33,363 bases of DNA, from positions 1-33,363 of the forward strand of contig JACMQL010000003.1 of the NCBI GenBank assembly GCA_014377015.1, in the 5' to 3' direction. The notes under the pieces were generated by a model. The model was given only the letters and a program-made list of their open reading frames with translations. It made no database searches and was not told the origin of the DNA. Source of the stretch: Actinomycetota bacterium. GTDB lineage: Bacteria; Actinomycetota; Actinomycetes; Nanopelagicales; Nanopelagicaceae. Below, one piece after another: positions 9,217 to 15,000 of the stretch (positions are counted from its first letter, which is position 1; every line of letters starts with the position of its first letter). A program made the position numbers and the translations under genes.

Positions 9217-9998
9217 TGTGGGATTGATTTTGTCGAATTCTCGAGAACCAAAACTGCCTCCTTCAAAGTTGCGACGGAATAGACCGTCACGCCAGCTGGA
9301 ACATGCTTGATATCTTCGCAATTTGCCGTCGGCGCTAGAAAGACCGTGGCTCCTGCTCGGCGTGCAGCTATCAACTTCTCGTCAATTCCGCCGATGGCCC
9401 CGATTTTACCGGCCCTATTTATTGTGCCCGTTCCCGCCACAACTCGACCACGCAACAGATCTCCGCGCGTGAGTTTCTCGATGATCCCAAGTGCGAAGAC
9501 CAAGCCGCCACTGGGTCCGCCCGTGTTCTTCAGGGTGATTTCAACCCTAAAGGGAAAGACAAACTTCGCGATTTTCTCTCCCTTAGAGCCTTTTATATAT
9601 TCAGTTTTTACCTGGTACCCCAAGTACGAGAGTGCAGCTGCCGAGGAATCCTGCTGGGAGTCGACCATCTCCTGAATGTTTTGCGCGTCGATTTCCTTCG
9701 GCGAAGAATTAGGCGGGTAAATAACGTCGCGTGGGATGACGATCGAATCGCCCTCATACCAAGCTCGCAGAATATTTCCTGCAAAAAGTGAAGACTCTGG
9801 ACTCGTGGCATACACGGTCGTGAGCAGTAACTTTCCAGTCGATGGATAAGTCTTGCTGGAGATACGTATCGTGGAATCAAGCACATTGCGTCCACCGCCT
9901 GGTTGGACGATCACATACGGAAGCGGTGAAATCACACTAGCCGTGAGAAAGAGAGCAACAATAAGAATTGCAGAGCGCGGAATTTGCTTAGTCAACAT
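9192..9998 (-). CDS. YlbL-like secreted Lon-family (S16) serine protease lacking a PDZ domain
   Basis: This 268-residue protein has an N-terminal signal-anchor helix (about residues 9-30) and a C-terminal Lon-type proteolytic domain. The Ser-Lys dyad is visible: GGPSGG (Ser163) and GGIDEKL (Lys208). The following AGATVFLAPTANCEDI block is typical of the actinobacterial YlbL/Rv3194c family. Those relatives are about 340 residues and carry a PDZ domain between the N-terminal region and the protease. Here the equivalent stretch (about 131-155) is only some 25 residues and has no PDZ core. The active site faces outside the membrane by inference. It sits between a small membrane protein and the UPF0182 protein in the same direction. 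No Shine-Dalgarno was seen; translation probably follows the gene upstream. Family is well supported; substrate unknown. Confidence 0.88.
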   Translation of the reverse strand: MLTKQIPRSAILIVALFLTASVISPLPYVIVQPGGGRNVLDSTIRISSKTYPSTGKLLLTTVYATSPESSLFAGNILRAWYEGDSIVIPRDVIYPPNSSPKEIDAQNIQEMVDSQQDSSAAALSYLGYQVKTEYIKGSKGEKIAKFVFPFRVEITLKNTGGPSGGLVFALGIIEKLTRGDLLRGRVVAGTGTINRAGKIGAIGGIDEKLIAARRAGATVFLAPTANCEDIKHVPAGVTVYSVATLKEAVLVLENSTKSIPHCTWQQIR

Positions 9999-10018
9999 AA
10001 AATGGAAAAAAGGAAGTA

Positions 10019-10240
10019 CTACTGCTTTTTCTCGGGTAAGTCATTATTTACCCCCGGGATATCTGCCTCAGAACTAGCTTGAAAAGAACTCTGAAATCGT
10101 TGGAACTGCGTAACCGATCGAGTGGTCTCGTTCTGGAATCGTTCTTGAAATTTGGTGACCCAAAGTACGTATCCGAGTGCACCAAGCACCGCCGCGACGG
10201 GAACGAGCCACCAAATGAGGGCTGAGAAGGCGCTGGACAT
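10019..10240 (-). CDS. Small single-span membrane protein of unknown function
   Basis: The 73-residue product has one hydrophobic segment near the N-terminus (about residues 5-28, including WWLVPVAAVLGALGYVLW). A polar, Gln/Phe-rich tail follows that is probably cytoplasmic or amphipathic. I do not recognise a named family. It is probably real because it starts at an ATG with TAGCAT placed 7 nt upstream, fits the gap ahead of the protease gene (20 nt before it) on the same strand, and has a sensible membrane-protein composition. An alternative minus-strand frame over the same bases (10048-10269) lacks these features. Confidence 0.7.
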   Translation of the reverse strand: MSSAFSALIWWLVPVAAVLGALGYVLWVTKFQERFQNETTRSVTQFQRFQSSFQASSEADIPGVNNDLPEKKQ

Positions 10241-10247
10241 GATGCCA

Positions 10248-10253
10248 ATGCTA
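10248..10253 (-). promoter_or_regulatory. -10 element (TAGCAT) of the small membrane protein operon
   Basis: TAGCAT on the minus strand ends 7 nt before the ATG at 10240, the spacing expected for a leaderless start. A GGAGG lies 13 nt before the ATG, too far to act as a ribosome binding site. This would drive the membrane protein and Lon-like protease genes. Confidence 0.45.
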
Positions 10254-10309
10254 CCTCCATCGGGAACAAAGCGTTGACCTCATTTGTTATACCCTCAGTA
10301 AAGCAAACT

Positions 10310-10331
10310 TAAAGCGAGCATAAAGCGAGCA
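10310..10331 (+). repeat. Perfect tandem duplication of 11 bp in the DUF2342 gene leader
   Basis: TAAAGCGAGCA occurs twice head to tail (10310-10320 and 10321-10331), just before the AAGGAG ribosome binding site (10334-10339) of the next gene. A shorter relative (TAAAGCAAACT) precedes it. It may be a slippage product or a pair of regulator half-sites on one face of the helix. Confidence 0.85.
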
Positions 10332-10344
10332 CCAAGGAGCGCAG

Positions 10345-11730
10345 ATGACACCTTTTGGATTCACACCCGAAGACGACTCCGACGAGCCAACTAGCGATCC
10401 AAATGGGAATCCGTTTGAAATCCCGATCAATGTTCCCATCGGCCCCGATGGAAACCCAGATTTCGCGGCACTCTTCGCACTGCTTCAATCGCAAATGCAA
10501 AATGAACTCGGCGGGCAAATTCCTGAGAACATGGCGAGAGAAATACAAGAGCAGTTTGCCAAACTTGGAATAACCCAACTGGGCTTTATGAATCCTGCCG
10601 GACCTTCTGATGATTCTCTGCCGTTGGAATTATCGCGTGACATCGCAAAGAAGTTTGTCAGTGCACAAGGCTTTGCGCTTATCGGAAACAAGGACGTCGC
10701 TCTTGCGCAAGAAGCAATGGAGATTGCCGACTTGTGGCTCAATGATGCAACTGTATTTCCTGCGCATACAAATGAGAGAAAGATTTTTAGCAGAGCTGAC
10801 TGGGTCGATGCAACCATGGCTGGTTGGAAACTCAATATCGAACCGCTTGCAACTGGGCTGGCCAAAGCAATGACTTCGTTGATCGAAGGACAAGAGATTC
10901 CAGAGCAAGCTCTGCCGATGGCACAGGTTGCAGGTCTCTTGCGGACATTTATCAGTTCGATGATTGCGACGCAGTTGGGTCAATGCATAGGTGGACTTGC
11001 CTCTTCCGTAACTGGGGCGCACGATGTGGGATTACCGCTGCTTGATCCTGCTCGACCCGCTCTTATTCCAGAAAATATCGCGCAATGGGGAGCGGATATC
11101 GGAATTAATGAATCAGAGGTGCGAATTTTCCATGCGCTTCGCGAAGGCGCAGTGGCACGCTTATTCGATAATAATCCTTGGCTCATCGATTACATGCGAA
11201 ACGCGATTTCAGATTACGGATTAGGAATCAGAATCGACTTCGAACAAATGCAACGACAAGCTGAAGATGCAATCGGCTCCGGCGCAATAGATCCCAACAA
11301 TCCAGAATCATTTTCACTTGCACTCAATCAAGGAATGTTCACACCCGAAGAAAGTCCGCAACAAATCGCAGCACTTACGAAATTAGAAACAGCACTCGCT
11401 CTCATCGATGGTTGGGCTGATGATGTGACGAGCCTGGCTGCAGGCGATCGGCTTCCTTCACTAGACGCACTGCGCGAGACGCTGCGACGACGACGGGCAA
11501 CTTCGTCACCAGCGCAACAACTTTTTTCCGCGCTCTTCGGTCTGGAAGTTTCGCCTCGCCTGGCCCGCGAAGCGAGCGCCTTCTGGTCGCAAATCAGAGA
11601 CCTGCGTGATATCTCCGCGCGCGATCAGATCTGGAGCGGGATTCTTCCTACCAACGAAGAGTTGACATCTCCACTGAGTTACTTGTTGAGCGTTGAAGTG
11701 CCCGACGACCTGTCGGGTCTCGGTTTATAA
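10345..11730 (+). CDS. DUF2342 (zincin-like) protein, metal-binding motif degenerate
   Basis: This 461-residue cytoplasmic protein matches the actinobacterial DUF2342 / 'putative hydrolase' family, of which Rv3195 is the syntenic M. tuberculosis member. The N-terminus is acidic and Asp/Asn/Pro-rich, followed by mostly helical sequence. The block normally aligned to the zincin helix reads FHALREGAVARLFDNNPWL. It keeps the Arg-Glu and the Pro-Trp-Leu of the family but has no His at the expected metal positions, so protease activity is doubtful. A good ribosome binding site (AAGGAG, 5-nt spacing) supports the ATG at 10345. It is divergent from the membrane protein/protease operon. A 13-bp tandem repeat begins in its last codons. 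The family call is sound; biochemical function is unknown. Confidence 0.85.
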   Translation: MTPFGFTPEDDSDEPTSDPNGNPFEIPINVPIGPDGNPDFAALFALLQSQMQNELGGQIPENMAREIQEQFAKLGITQLGFMNPAGPSDDSLPLELSRDIAKKFVSAQGFALIGNKDVALAQEAMEIADLWLNDATVFPAHTNERKIFSRADWVDATMAGWKLNIEPLATGLAKAMTSLIEGQEIPEQALPMAQVAGLLRTFISSMIATQLGQCIGGLASSVTGAHDVGLPLLDPARPALIPENIAQWGADIGINESEVRIFHALREGAVARLFDNNPWLIDYMRNAISDYGLGIRIDFEQMQRQAEDAIGSGAIDPNNPESFSLALNQGMFTPEESPQQIAALTKLETALALIDGWADDVTSLAAGDRLPSLDALRETLRRRRATSSPAQQLFSALFGLEVSPRLAREASAFWSQIRDLRDISARDQIWSGILPTNEELTSPLSYLLSVEVPDDLSGLGL

Positions 11731-11770
11731 CTGGGGTTTATAACTGGGGTTTATAACTGGGGTTTATAAC
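11722..11770 (+). repeat. 13-bp tandem repeat, about 3.8 copies, spanning a stop codon
   Basis: GGTTTATAACTGG is repeated three times without change, plus 10 bases of a fourth copy. The first copy contains the last codons and TAA of the DUF2342 gene, so every copy repeats a potential TTA TAA. The period is not a multiple of three. Copy number could vary without altering the protein. Confidence 0.93.
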
Positions 11771-11826
11771 TAATTAATAACAATCTTGCGGGGTAGCTTT
11801 GAAATCAAGGCGAGCCGGCATGGCAT

Positions 11827-11906
11827 AAAAAAGCGAAGTCCCCGGGCGCACGATCCTGTATCTGCCTTCCCCTTGCAGATATAGAACGGTTATCCGAGGA
11901 CTTCGT
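11827..11906 (-). ncRNA. Candidate small structured RNA of about 80 nt
   Basis: Read on minus, a 12-bp closing stem is formed by CGAAGTCCTCGG (11905-11894) and CCGGGGACTTCG (11845-11834), with one G:T pair. An apical 7-bp stem TATCTGC/GCAGATA (11881-11875 with 11865-11859) carries a 9-base purine-rich loop. The two are joined by an internal region with several further possible pairs. A CTTTTTT tail follows immediately, and a promoter ends just before the 5' arm. The transcript would start and end at the base of one long hairpin, as discrete small RNAs do. It does not match the SRP RNA, 6C RNA or tmRNA as I know them. The hairpin is seen; transcription is inferred. Confidence 0.5.
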
Positions 11907-11912
11907 AAGGGC

Positions 11913-11941
11913 AAGGTACGTGAGATTTACCCGAGAATCAA
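11913..11941 (-). promoter_or_regulatory. Promoter of the candidate small RNA
   Basis: On minus, TTGATT (11941-11936), a 17-nt spacer and TACCTT (11918-11913) place the start 7 nt further on, at about 11906. That is the base just before the hairpin's 5' arm. No minus-strand protein gene lies upstream that would otherwise need a terminator here. Confidence 0.45.
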
Positions 11942-11986
11942 CCGAGTCAGCGACAAATATCTGACCCACTTTGCTACCGTCGAGAC

Positions 11987-12580
11987 ATGAGTGAGGCGTT
12001 CCACGTTTTCCAACCCGTCCCAGTCCCCAATCTGGCCCAAGAACTTCCAGGCATCGGCGAAGGCGAAATTGTGGTCATCCGCTCGACTAGGCGGAAGCGA
12101 AACATCGCCGCCTACCGCCAAGGCGGTCGAATCATCGTCTCCATCCCGGCCCGCCTGAGCAAAGCTGATGAACGCGAAATAGTCCCTGAGATGGTCGCCA
12201 AAATCCGCGCCCAAGAGGCTGCTAGGCGGATAGATGACTCGGTCCTGGCCCAGCGCGCCGTCGATCTACTGCGTTCCTTGGCTCCAGAGTTCGCCGAGCG
12301 CCCCACGAGCGTGAAGTGGAGCCATTCCATGCGCGAGCGCTGGGGATCGTGCACCAGCGTCGATGGCACAATCCGCATCTCAGCCCGCCTTGAGCCCATG
12401 CCCGCGTACGTCCTGGACTTCGTCCTCTTCCACGAGGCAATTCACCTGCGCTTTGGAGATCACGGACCGGAGTTTCGGGAAGTATTAGCCCGCTATCCGC
12501 ACGCCATCCGAGCCGAGGCCTACCTCGAAGGCTTCGAGGCCGCCGATGCGGCCCACAGAGCGCCTCTGCTCCACAAGTAG
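11987..12580 (+). CDS. YgjP-like (DUF45) metal-dependent hydrolase
   Basis: This 197-residue protein ends with the YgjP-type zincin core. LFHEAIHLRFGDHGPEF gives His149, Glu150 and His153, with His159 in the HGPEF motif as the likely third ligand. The preceding block RERWGSCTSVDGTIRIS is the family's characteristic substrate-side segment. The N-terminal half contains the basic IRSTRRKRNIAAYRQGGRIIVSIP strand-rich region, also typical. It is probably a cytoplasmic metallopeptidase or hydrolase; the substrate is unknown for most of the family. TACCGT lies 6 nt before the ATG, so it is probably leaderless. It stands between the candidate small RNA and the DUF5679 gene. Confidence 0.88.
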   Translation: MSEAFHVFQPVPVPNLAQELPGIGEGEIVVIRSTRRKRNIAAYRQGGRIIVSIPARLSKADEREIVPEMVAKIRAQEAARRIDDSVLAQRAVDLLRSLAPEFAERPTSVKWSHSMRERWGSCTSVDGTIRISARLEPMPAYVLDFVLFHEAIHLRFGDHGPEFREVLARYPHAIRAEAYLEGFEAADAAHRAPLLHK

Positions 12581-12615
12581 TACCCACAAATTCGAGGCTG
12601 ATTTCTCCGGCTTAA

Positions 12616-12635
12616 GCCAAATTGAGCCAAATTGA
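12616..12635 (+). repeat. 10-bp perfect tandem duplication
   Basis: GCCAAATTGA occurs twice in direct succession in the gap after the YgjP-like gene. It is the third short intergenic tandem duplication within 2.4 kb. Confidence 0.85.
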
Positions 12636-12698
12636 ACACCTTCCCAAAAAGTTCGGTTCTTGACCCGTCGGGAGGGACATTTTGCGCTCGTTGGGGGG

Positions 12699-12769
12699 TA
12701 TCGTGACGGTTGCACGCTCACGATCGAGACGGGAAATTCTCCCGAAAACCGTGTGCGTCGATTGGAGGG
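12699..12769 (+). promoter_or_regulatory. Possible promoter and structured leader of the DUF5679 gene
   Basis: TATCGT (12699-12704) could be a -10, but no good -35 was found. Downstream, ACGGTT (12706-12711) can pair with AACCGT (12747-12752), enclosing a hairpin CGGGA/TCCCG (12730-12744). A clear GGAGG ribosome binding site precedes the ATG at 12773. The enclosing pair overlaps the probable start point, so it is weak evidence. Confidence 0.3.
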
Positions 12770-12772
12770 AAC

Positions 12773-12934
12773 ATGACGGAGACATATAAGGGTGACGCTT
12801 ACTGCGTTAAGTGCAAAGAGAAGCGTGATTTTGAGGGAACCGTAAAGGTCTCAGACTCTGGTCGTCGCATGGCACAGGGCATCTGCTCGGTCTGCGGCAC
12901 CAAACTCAATCGCATCCTTGGTAAGGCGCAGTAA
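12773..12934 (+). CDS. DUF5679 small zinc-ribbon protein
   Basis: The 53-residue protein has two CxxC knuckles (Cys11/Cys14 and Cys38/Cys41), the pattern of a treble-clef or zinc-ribbon fold. It matches the short DUF5679 proteins common in actinobacteria. The GGAGG ribosome binding site and the position of the first knuckle support the ATG at 12773 rather than the longer frame from 12710. An intrinsic terminator follows 43 nt after the stop, so it is probably a single-gene transcript. Function is unknown; nucleic-acid or ribosome association would be typical of the fold but is not shown. Confidence 0.85.
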   Translation: MTETYKGDAYCVKCKEKRDFEGTVKVSDSGRRMAQGICSVCGTKLNRILGKAQ

Positions 12935-12977
12935 TTACCTAACCCGCACTTTAAAAACAGAAACAAAGTTACGAAAG

Positions 12978-13021
12978 CTGGCGTCTGCATCTCTTCACTG
13001 TGATGCGGGCGCCAGTTTTTT
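12978..13021 (+). terminator. Intrinsic terminator after the DUF5679 gene
   Basis: A 14-bp stem is formed by CTGGCGTCTGCATC and GATGCGGGCGCCAG, including two G:U pairs, with a 10-nt loop. Six T residues (13016-13021) follow. This is the strongest terminator on the plus strand of the window. Confidence 0.88.
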
Positions 13022-13129
13022 CACTCTCGCACGACATCAAGTTCACGCAGCGCTCGTTAAACGCATCGGGTTCCACACTCCGCTTATCCCGTAAGTTCTG
13101 CGCAAGCCAGAACGTTGAAAATTGCGCGC

Positions 13130-14308
13130 ATGACATCCCCTTTAACGCCTCAACTTACAACTCTTCAACATGCAACGCCGCAGCCAGACCCTTCCTCATT
13201 CACACCGCCATCCGCGGCGCCCGCAGGTGATCGCGTACGCCCGCGCCTAAAGCAAGGGGCCTTCGTCATTTCGCGCGCGCAATCAAGTTATGTCGGGCGC
13301 ATGGACTCTGGGATTGAAGTTTTCTCGCAAACCCGCGTCGCCCTCGCCTCACTTGAAGGCGTTCTTACCTGCGCGGAAATTGCGGATCTGCATAATCTTG
13401 CATCTTCGCAAGTTTTCGAGTTGATCTCAGTACTCGAGGATGCCCATCTACTGGACACCATGACTTCCAAGATCGCCGTCCACGCACGTTTTCATTCCGC
13501 AAACGCACATCGCGCGTCACATTCTTCTGACGACACCAATGACGGCGCATACCAGCAACTCCAGGCCAAACTTTCGCCCGAACTGAGTTTCACAACGTGG
13601 CTGCCACGGGTGCGCGATGGCGGCGTGCGCGCAATGGGAGAACGTCGCAACACGACCGTGGAAATTCATGGTGACTCACGCATTGCAGTTCTCATTTTCG
13701 GAATCCTGCTGGCCAGCGGAGTCTCATCAGCCCGTGTCATCAGCAAGGAGTCACGCACAATCACCGATACCGATCTTGCTGCCAACTTCCTGCGCACCAC
13801 CGATATCGGACTACCTATTCAGGATCGGCTGAAAGAATGCGTTCGTGACCTATCGCTCTTCCCAAGCGCCCCGGCCGGCACTGCTCAACTAGAAAATCGC
13901 ACAATTGCAGTCTGCGTCGGCCCCGTGCCTGCGGAAAAAGTTCAAGAGTGGCTGAGTCGAGGTATTGCACATCTTTTTGTAGACAATCCCGACGGAGCCT
14001 CCATCACAATCGGTCCGTTTGTCATTCCGGGGCAATCGCCCTGTCTTCGTTGCCTAGCACTCAAAAAAGATGAGTGTAACGAAGCGTGGAAGGACGTCTC
14101 CTGGCATCTCGCAACTGCTACGCCCAGAGAAGTTCCAGTAGCGGTCGCCCACCATGTTGCTGGATTAGCCGCATTAGAGATTCTTCGCTTCATCGATGAA
14201 GGCAAATCAACTCTTGTCGGGGCAAGTGATCGTATCGATTATCACAATCCGCGCGGAAGCGAGCGAAGCGTCTTCACTCGCCACCCGGCATGCGGATGTG
14301 CTTGGTAG
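13130..14308 (+). CDS. E1/ThiF-like (cyclodehydratase-type) protein without a RiPP cluster
   Basis: The protein resembles the actinobacterial family annotated as 'TOMM precursor leader peptide-binding' or ThiF-like, of which Rv3196 is the likely syntenic counterpart. The conserved part begins at RPRLKQGAFVISR, passes through a winged-helix-like segment (EVFSQTR to DAHLLD), and reaches an E1-like domain. It ends in a zinc site made by CLRC and the terminal HPACGCAW. The nucleotide-binding GxGxxG of true E1 enzymes is not evident; the aligned stretch reads HGDSRIAVLIFGILLASG. No YcaO, dehydrogenase or precursor peptide gene is present in the window, so RiPP synthesis is not supported. The start is uncertain: ATG 13130 is preferred over TTG 13115, and neither has a ribosome binding site. 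About 50 Pro/Thr-rich residues precede the domain. Confidence 0.75.
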   Translation: MTSPLTPQLTTLQHATPQPDPSSFTPPSAAPAGDRVRPRLKQGAFVISRAQSSYVGRMDSGIEVFSQTRVALASLEGVLTCAEIADLHNLASSQVFELISVLEDAHLLDTMTSKIAVHARFHSANAHRASHSSDDTNDGAYQQLQAKLSPELSFTTWLPRVRDGGVRAMGERRNTTVEIHGDSRIAVLIFGILLASGVSSARVISKESRTITDTDLAANFLRTTDIGLPIQDRLKECVRDLSLFPSAPAGTAQLENRTIAVCVGPVPAEKVQEWLSRGIAHLFVDNPDGASITIGPFVIPGQSPCLRCLALKKDECNEAWKDVSWHLATATPREVPVAVAHHVAGLAALEILRFIDEGKSTLVGASDRIDYHNPRGSERSVFTRHPACGCAW

Positions 14309-14344
14309 TAGTTGGGTGATCGTCTGTAAGTAATCCGCCAATGA

Positions 14345-14707
14345 TCACGCTGCGGTAGATCGCTCCTCATCTTCGACCAGCGGAGTCAGACGAGGACGAC
14401 CAACGGTGCGCTTGCGCGCCACGACAACTCCATCTTCAAAGAGTTCTCCGCCCCAAACTCCGCACGGCTCTTCACGAGAGAGCGCAGCTGCAAGACATTG
14501 CACAGCAACTGGGCATTGCGCACAGAGTGACTTCGCAACTTCAATCTGCGCAACAACTTCAGAGAAAAAAAGTTCCGGGTCAGCGTTGTGGCAAGGCAGA
14601 GTAAACGCTGTCGGCGAACCGTACGCACCAGTAACAGCGTCGAGCCCGATCTTGGTGCCGGTGTTCGCCCAACCGGGTACCAATAATTCGCTAAATAGAA
14701 CAGTCAT
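14345..14707 (-). CDS. whiB7: WhiB7 family redox-sensing transcriptional activator of antibiotic resistance
   Basis: The 120-residue protein has the four Fe-S cysteines of Wbl proteins (Cys39, Cys62, Cys65 and Cys71). It also has the GVWGGELF turn (83-90) and a C-terminal AT-hook VGRPR (102-106), which together mark WhiB7 rather than other Wbl proteins. Location beside uvrD2 is the same as in M. tuberculosis (Rv3197A beside Rv3198c). WhiB7 binds the primary sigma factor and AT-rich DNA next to -35 elements, switching on efflux, ribosome-protection and modification genes. The ATG at 14707 follows AGGTGAGG and begins after the leader terminator; a frame running 50 codons further upstream crosses that terminator and is rejected. 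The residue before the turn is Cys82, where I recall Trp in mycobacterial WhiB7 (EPWGVWGGE). Confidence 0.92.
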   Translation of the reverse strand: MTVLFSELLVPGWANTGTKIGLDAVTGAYGSPTAFTLPCHNADPELFFSEVVAQIEVAKSLCAQCPVAVQCLAAALSREEPCGVWGGELFEDGVVVARKRTVGRPRLTPLVEDEERSTAA

Positions 14708-14747
14708 TGTCCTCACCTCATCTCTACTGGTTTCCCAGTGCTGACTG

Positions 14748-14790
14748 AAAAAGAAAAAGGGCCCGAATCCGATTTGGATTCGTGGCCCTT
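14748..14790 (-). terminator. Leader attenuator terminator upstream of whiB7
   Basis: On minus, AAGGGCCACGAATCC (14790-14776) pairs with GGATTCGGGCCCTT (14770-14757) to give 14 bp with one bulged A and a 5-nt loop. The run TTTCTTTTT follows (14756-14748). It lies 40 nt before the whiB7 ATG and after the leader ORF stop, where an attenuator should be. It cannot be the uvrD2 terminator alone, because it lies 275 nt beyond that gene and after a promoter. Confidence 0.88.
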
Positions 14791-14833
14791 GGGGTCCTAT
14801 GTCGGGTGCTAACCGATTGGGCTCCAAGTGGCC
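14784..14833 (-). promoter_or_regulatory. Predicted antiterminator pairing in the whiB7 leader
   Basis: GGCCACTTGG (14833-14824), inside codons near the end of the leader ORF, can pair with CCAAGGGCC (14792-14784), with one bulged A. The second segment includes the first seven bases of the terminator's left arm, so the two hairpins exclude each other. A ribosome reaching the leader stop codon (14811-14809) would cover the upstream strand and free the terminator. A ribosome stalled earlier would leave the antiterminator free to form. Confidence 0.6.
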
Positions 14834-14949
14834 ATTTCGCCAAATGCGGGATTCCAAGCTGTGCGCTTGGTCGCATGTGCGGCGGTAACGGTGTATGAAT
14901 AATTACGAGCAGACGAAATCGCTGCAAAATCATGCGTAAACAACTGCAT
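14809..14949 (-). CDS. whiB7 leader peptide (upstream ORF, 46 codons)
   Basis: An ORF of 46 codons plus TAG starts at ATG 14949 with GGAG 6 nt upstream (14959-14956). It ends 19 nt before the terminator's left arm. The encoded peptide begins MQLFTHDFAAISSARNY and ends GEMATWSPIG. Regulatory upstream ORFs precede whiB7/wblC genes in mycobacteria and Streptomyces, where inhibition of their translation relieves termination. I infer the same use here from position and from the antiterminator sequence lying at its end. It need not make a functional peptide. A competing minus-strand frame (14724-14981) crosses the terminator and has no ribosome binding site. Confidence 0.65.
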   Translation of the reverse strand: MQLFTHDFAAISSARNYSYTVTAAHATKRTAWNPAFGEMATWSPIG

Positions 14950-15000
14950 TTTGCGCTCCATTCGTGCTCACACACAATCACGGTGATCGAGTGGTGCTAA

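Noticed and set aside
11827-11906. The long hairpin as the SRP (4.5S) RNA, 6C RNA or a plain terminator
   Set aside because: It lacks the conserved SRP domain IV loop and the two C-rich loops of 6C RNA. A plain terminator is unlikely because no minus-strand gene precedes it and it has its own promoter.
12710-12772. N-terminal extension of the DUF5679 protein
   Set aside because: The GGAGG site precedes the ATG at 12773 and the extension has no family similarity.
13130-14308. A RiPP (azole peptide) biosynthesis cluster around the E1-like gene
   Set aside because: No YcaO, dehydrogenase, transporter or precursor peptide gene is present; the neighbours are conserved housekeeping genes.
14345-14857. 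Longer whiB7 reading frame with 50 extra N-terminal residues
   Set aside because: The extension runs through the intrinsic terminator and the leader ORF; ATG 14707 has a good ribosome binding site and gives normal WhiB7 length.
14724-14981. Overlapping 85-codon frame in the whiB7 leader
   Set aside because: It crosses the terminator, starts at a GTG without a ribosome binding site, and its translation looks unstructured. The 46-codon frame is the better leader ORF.
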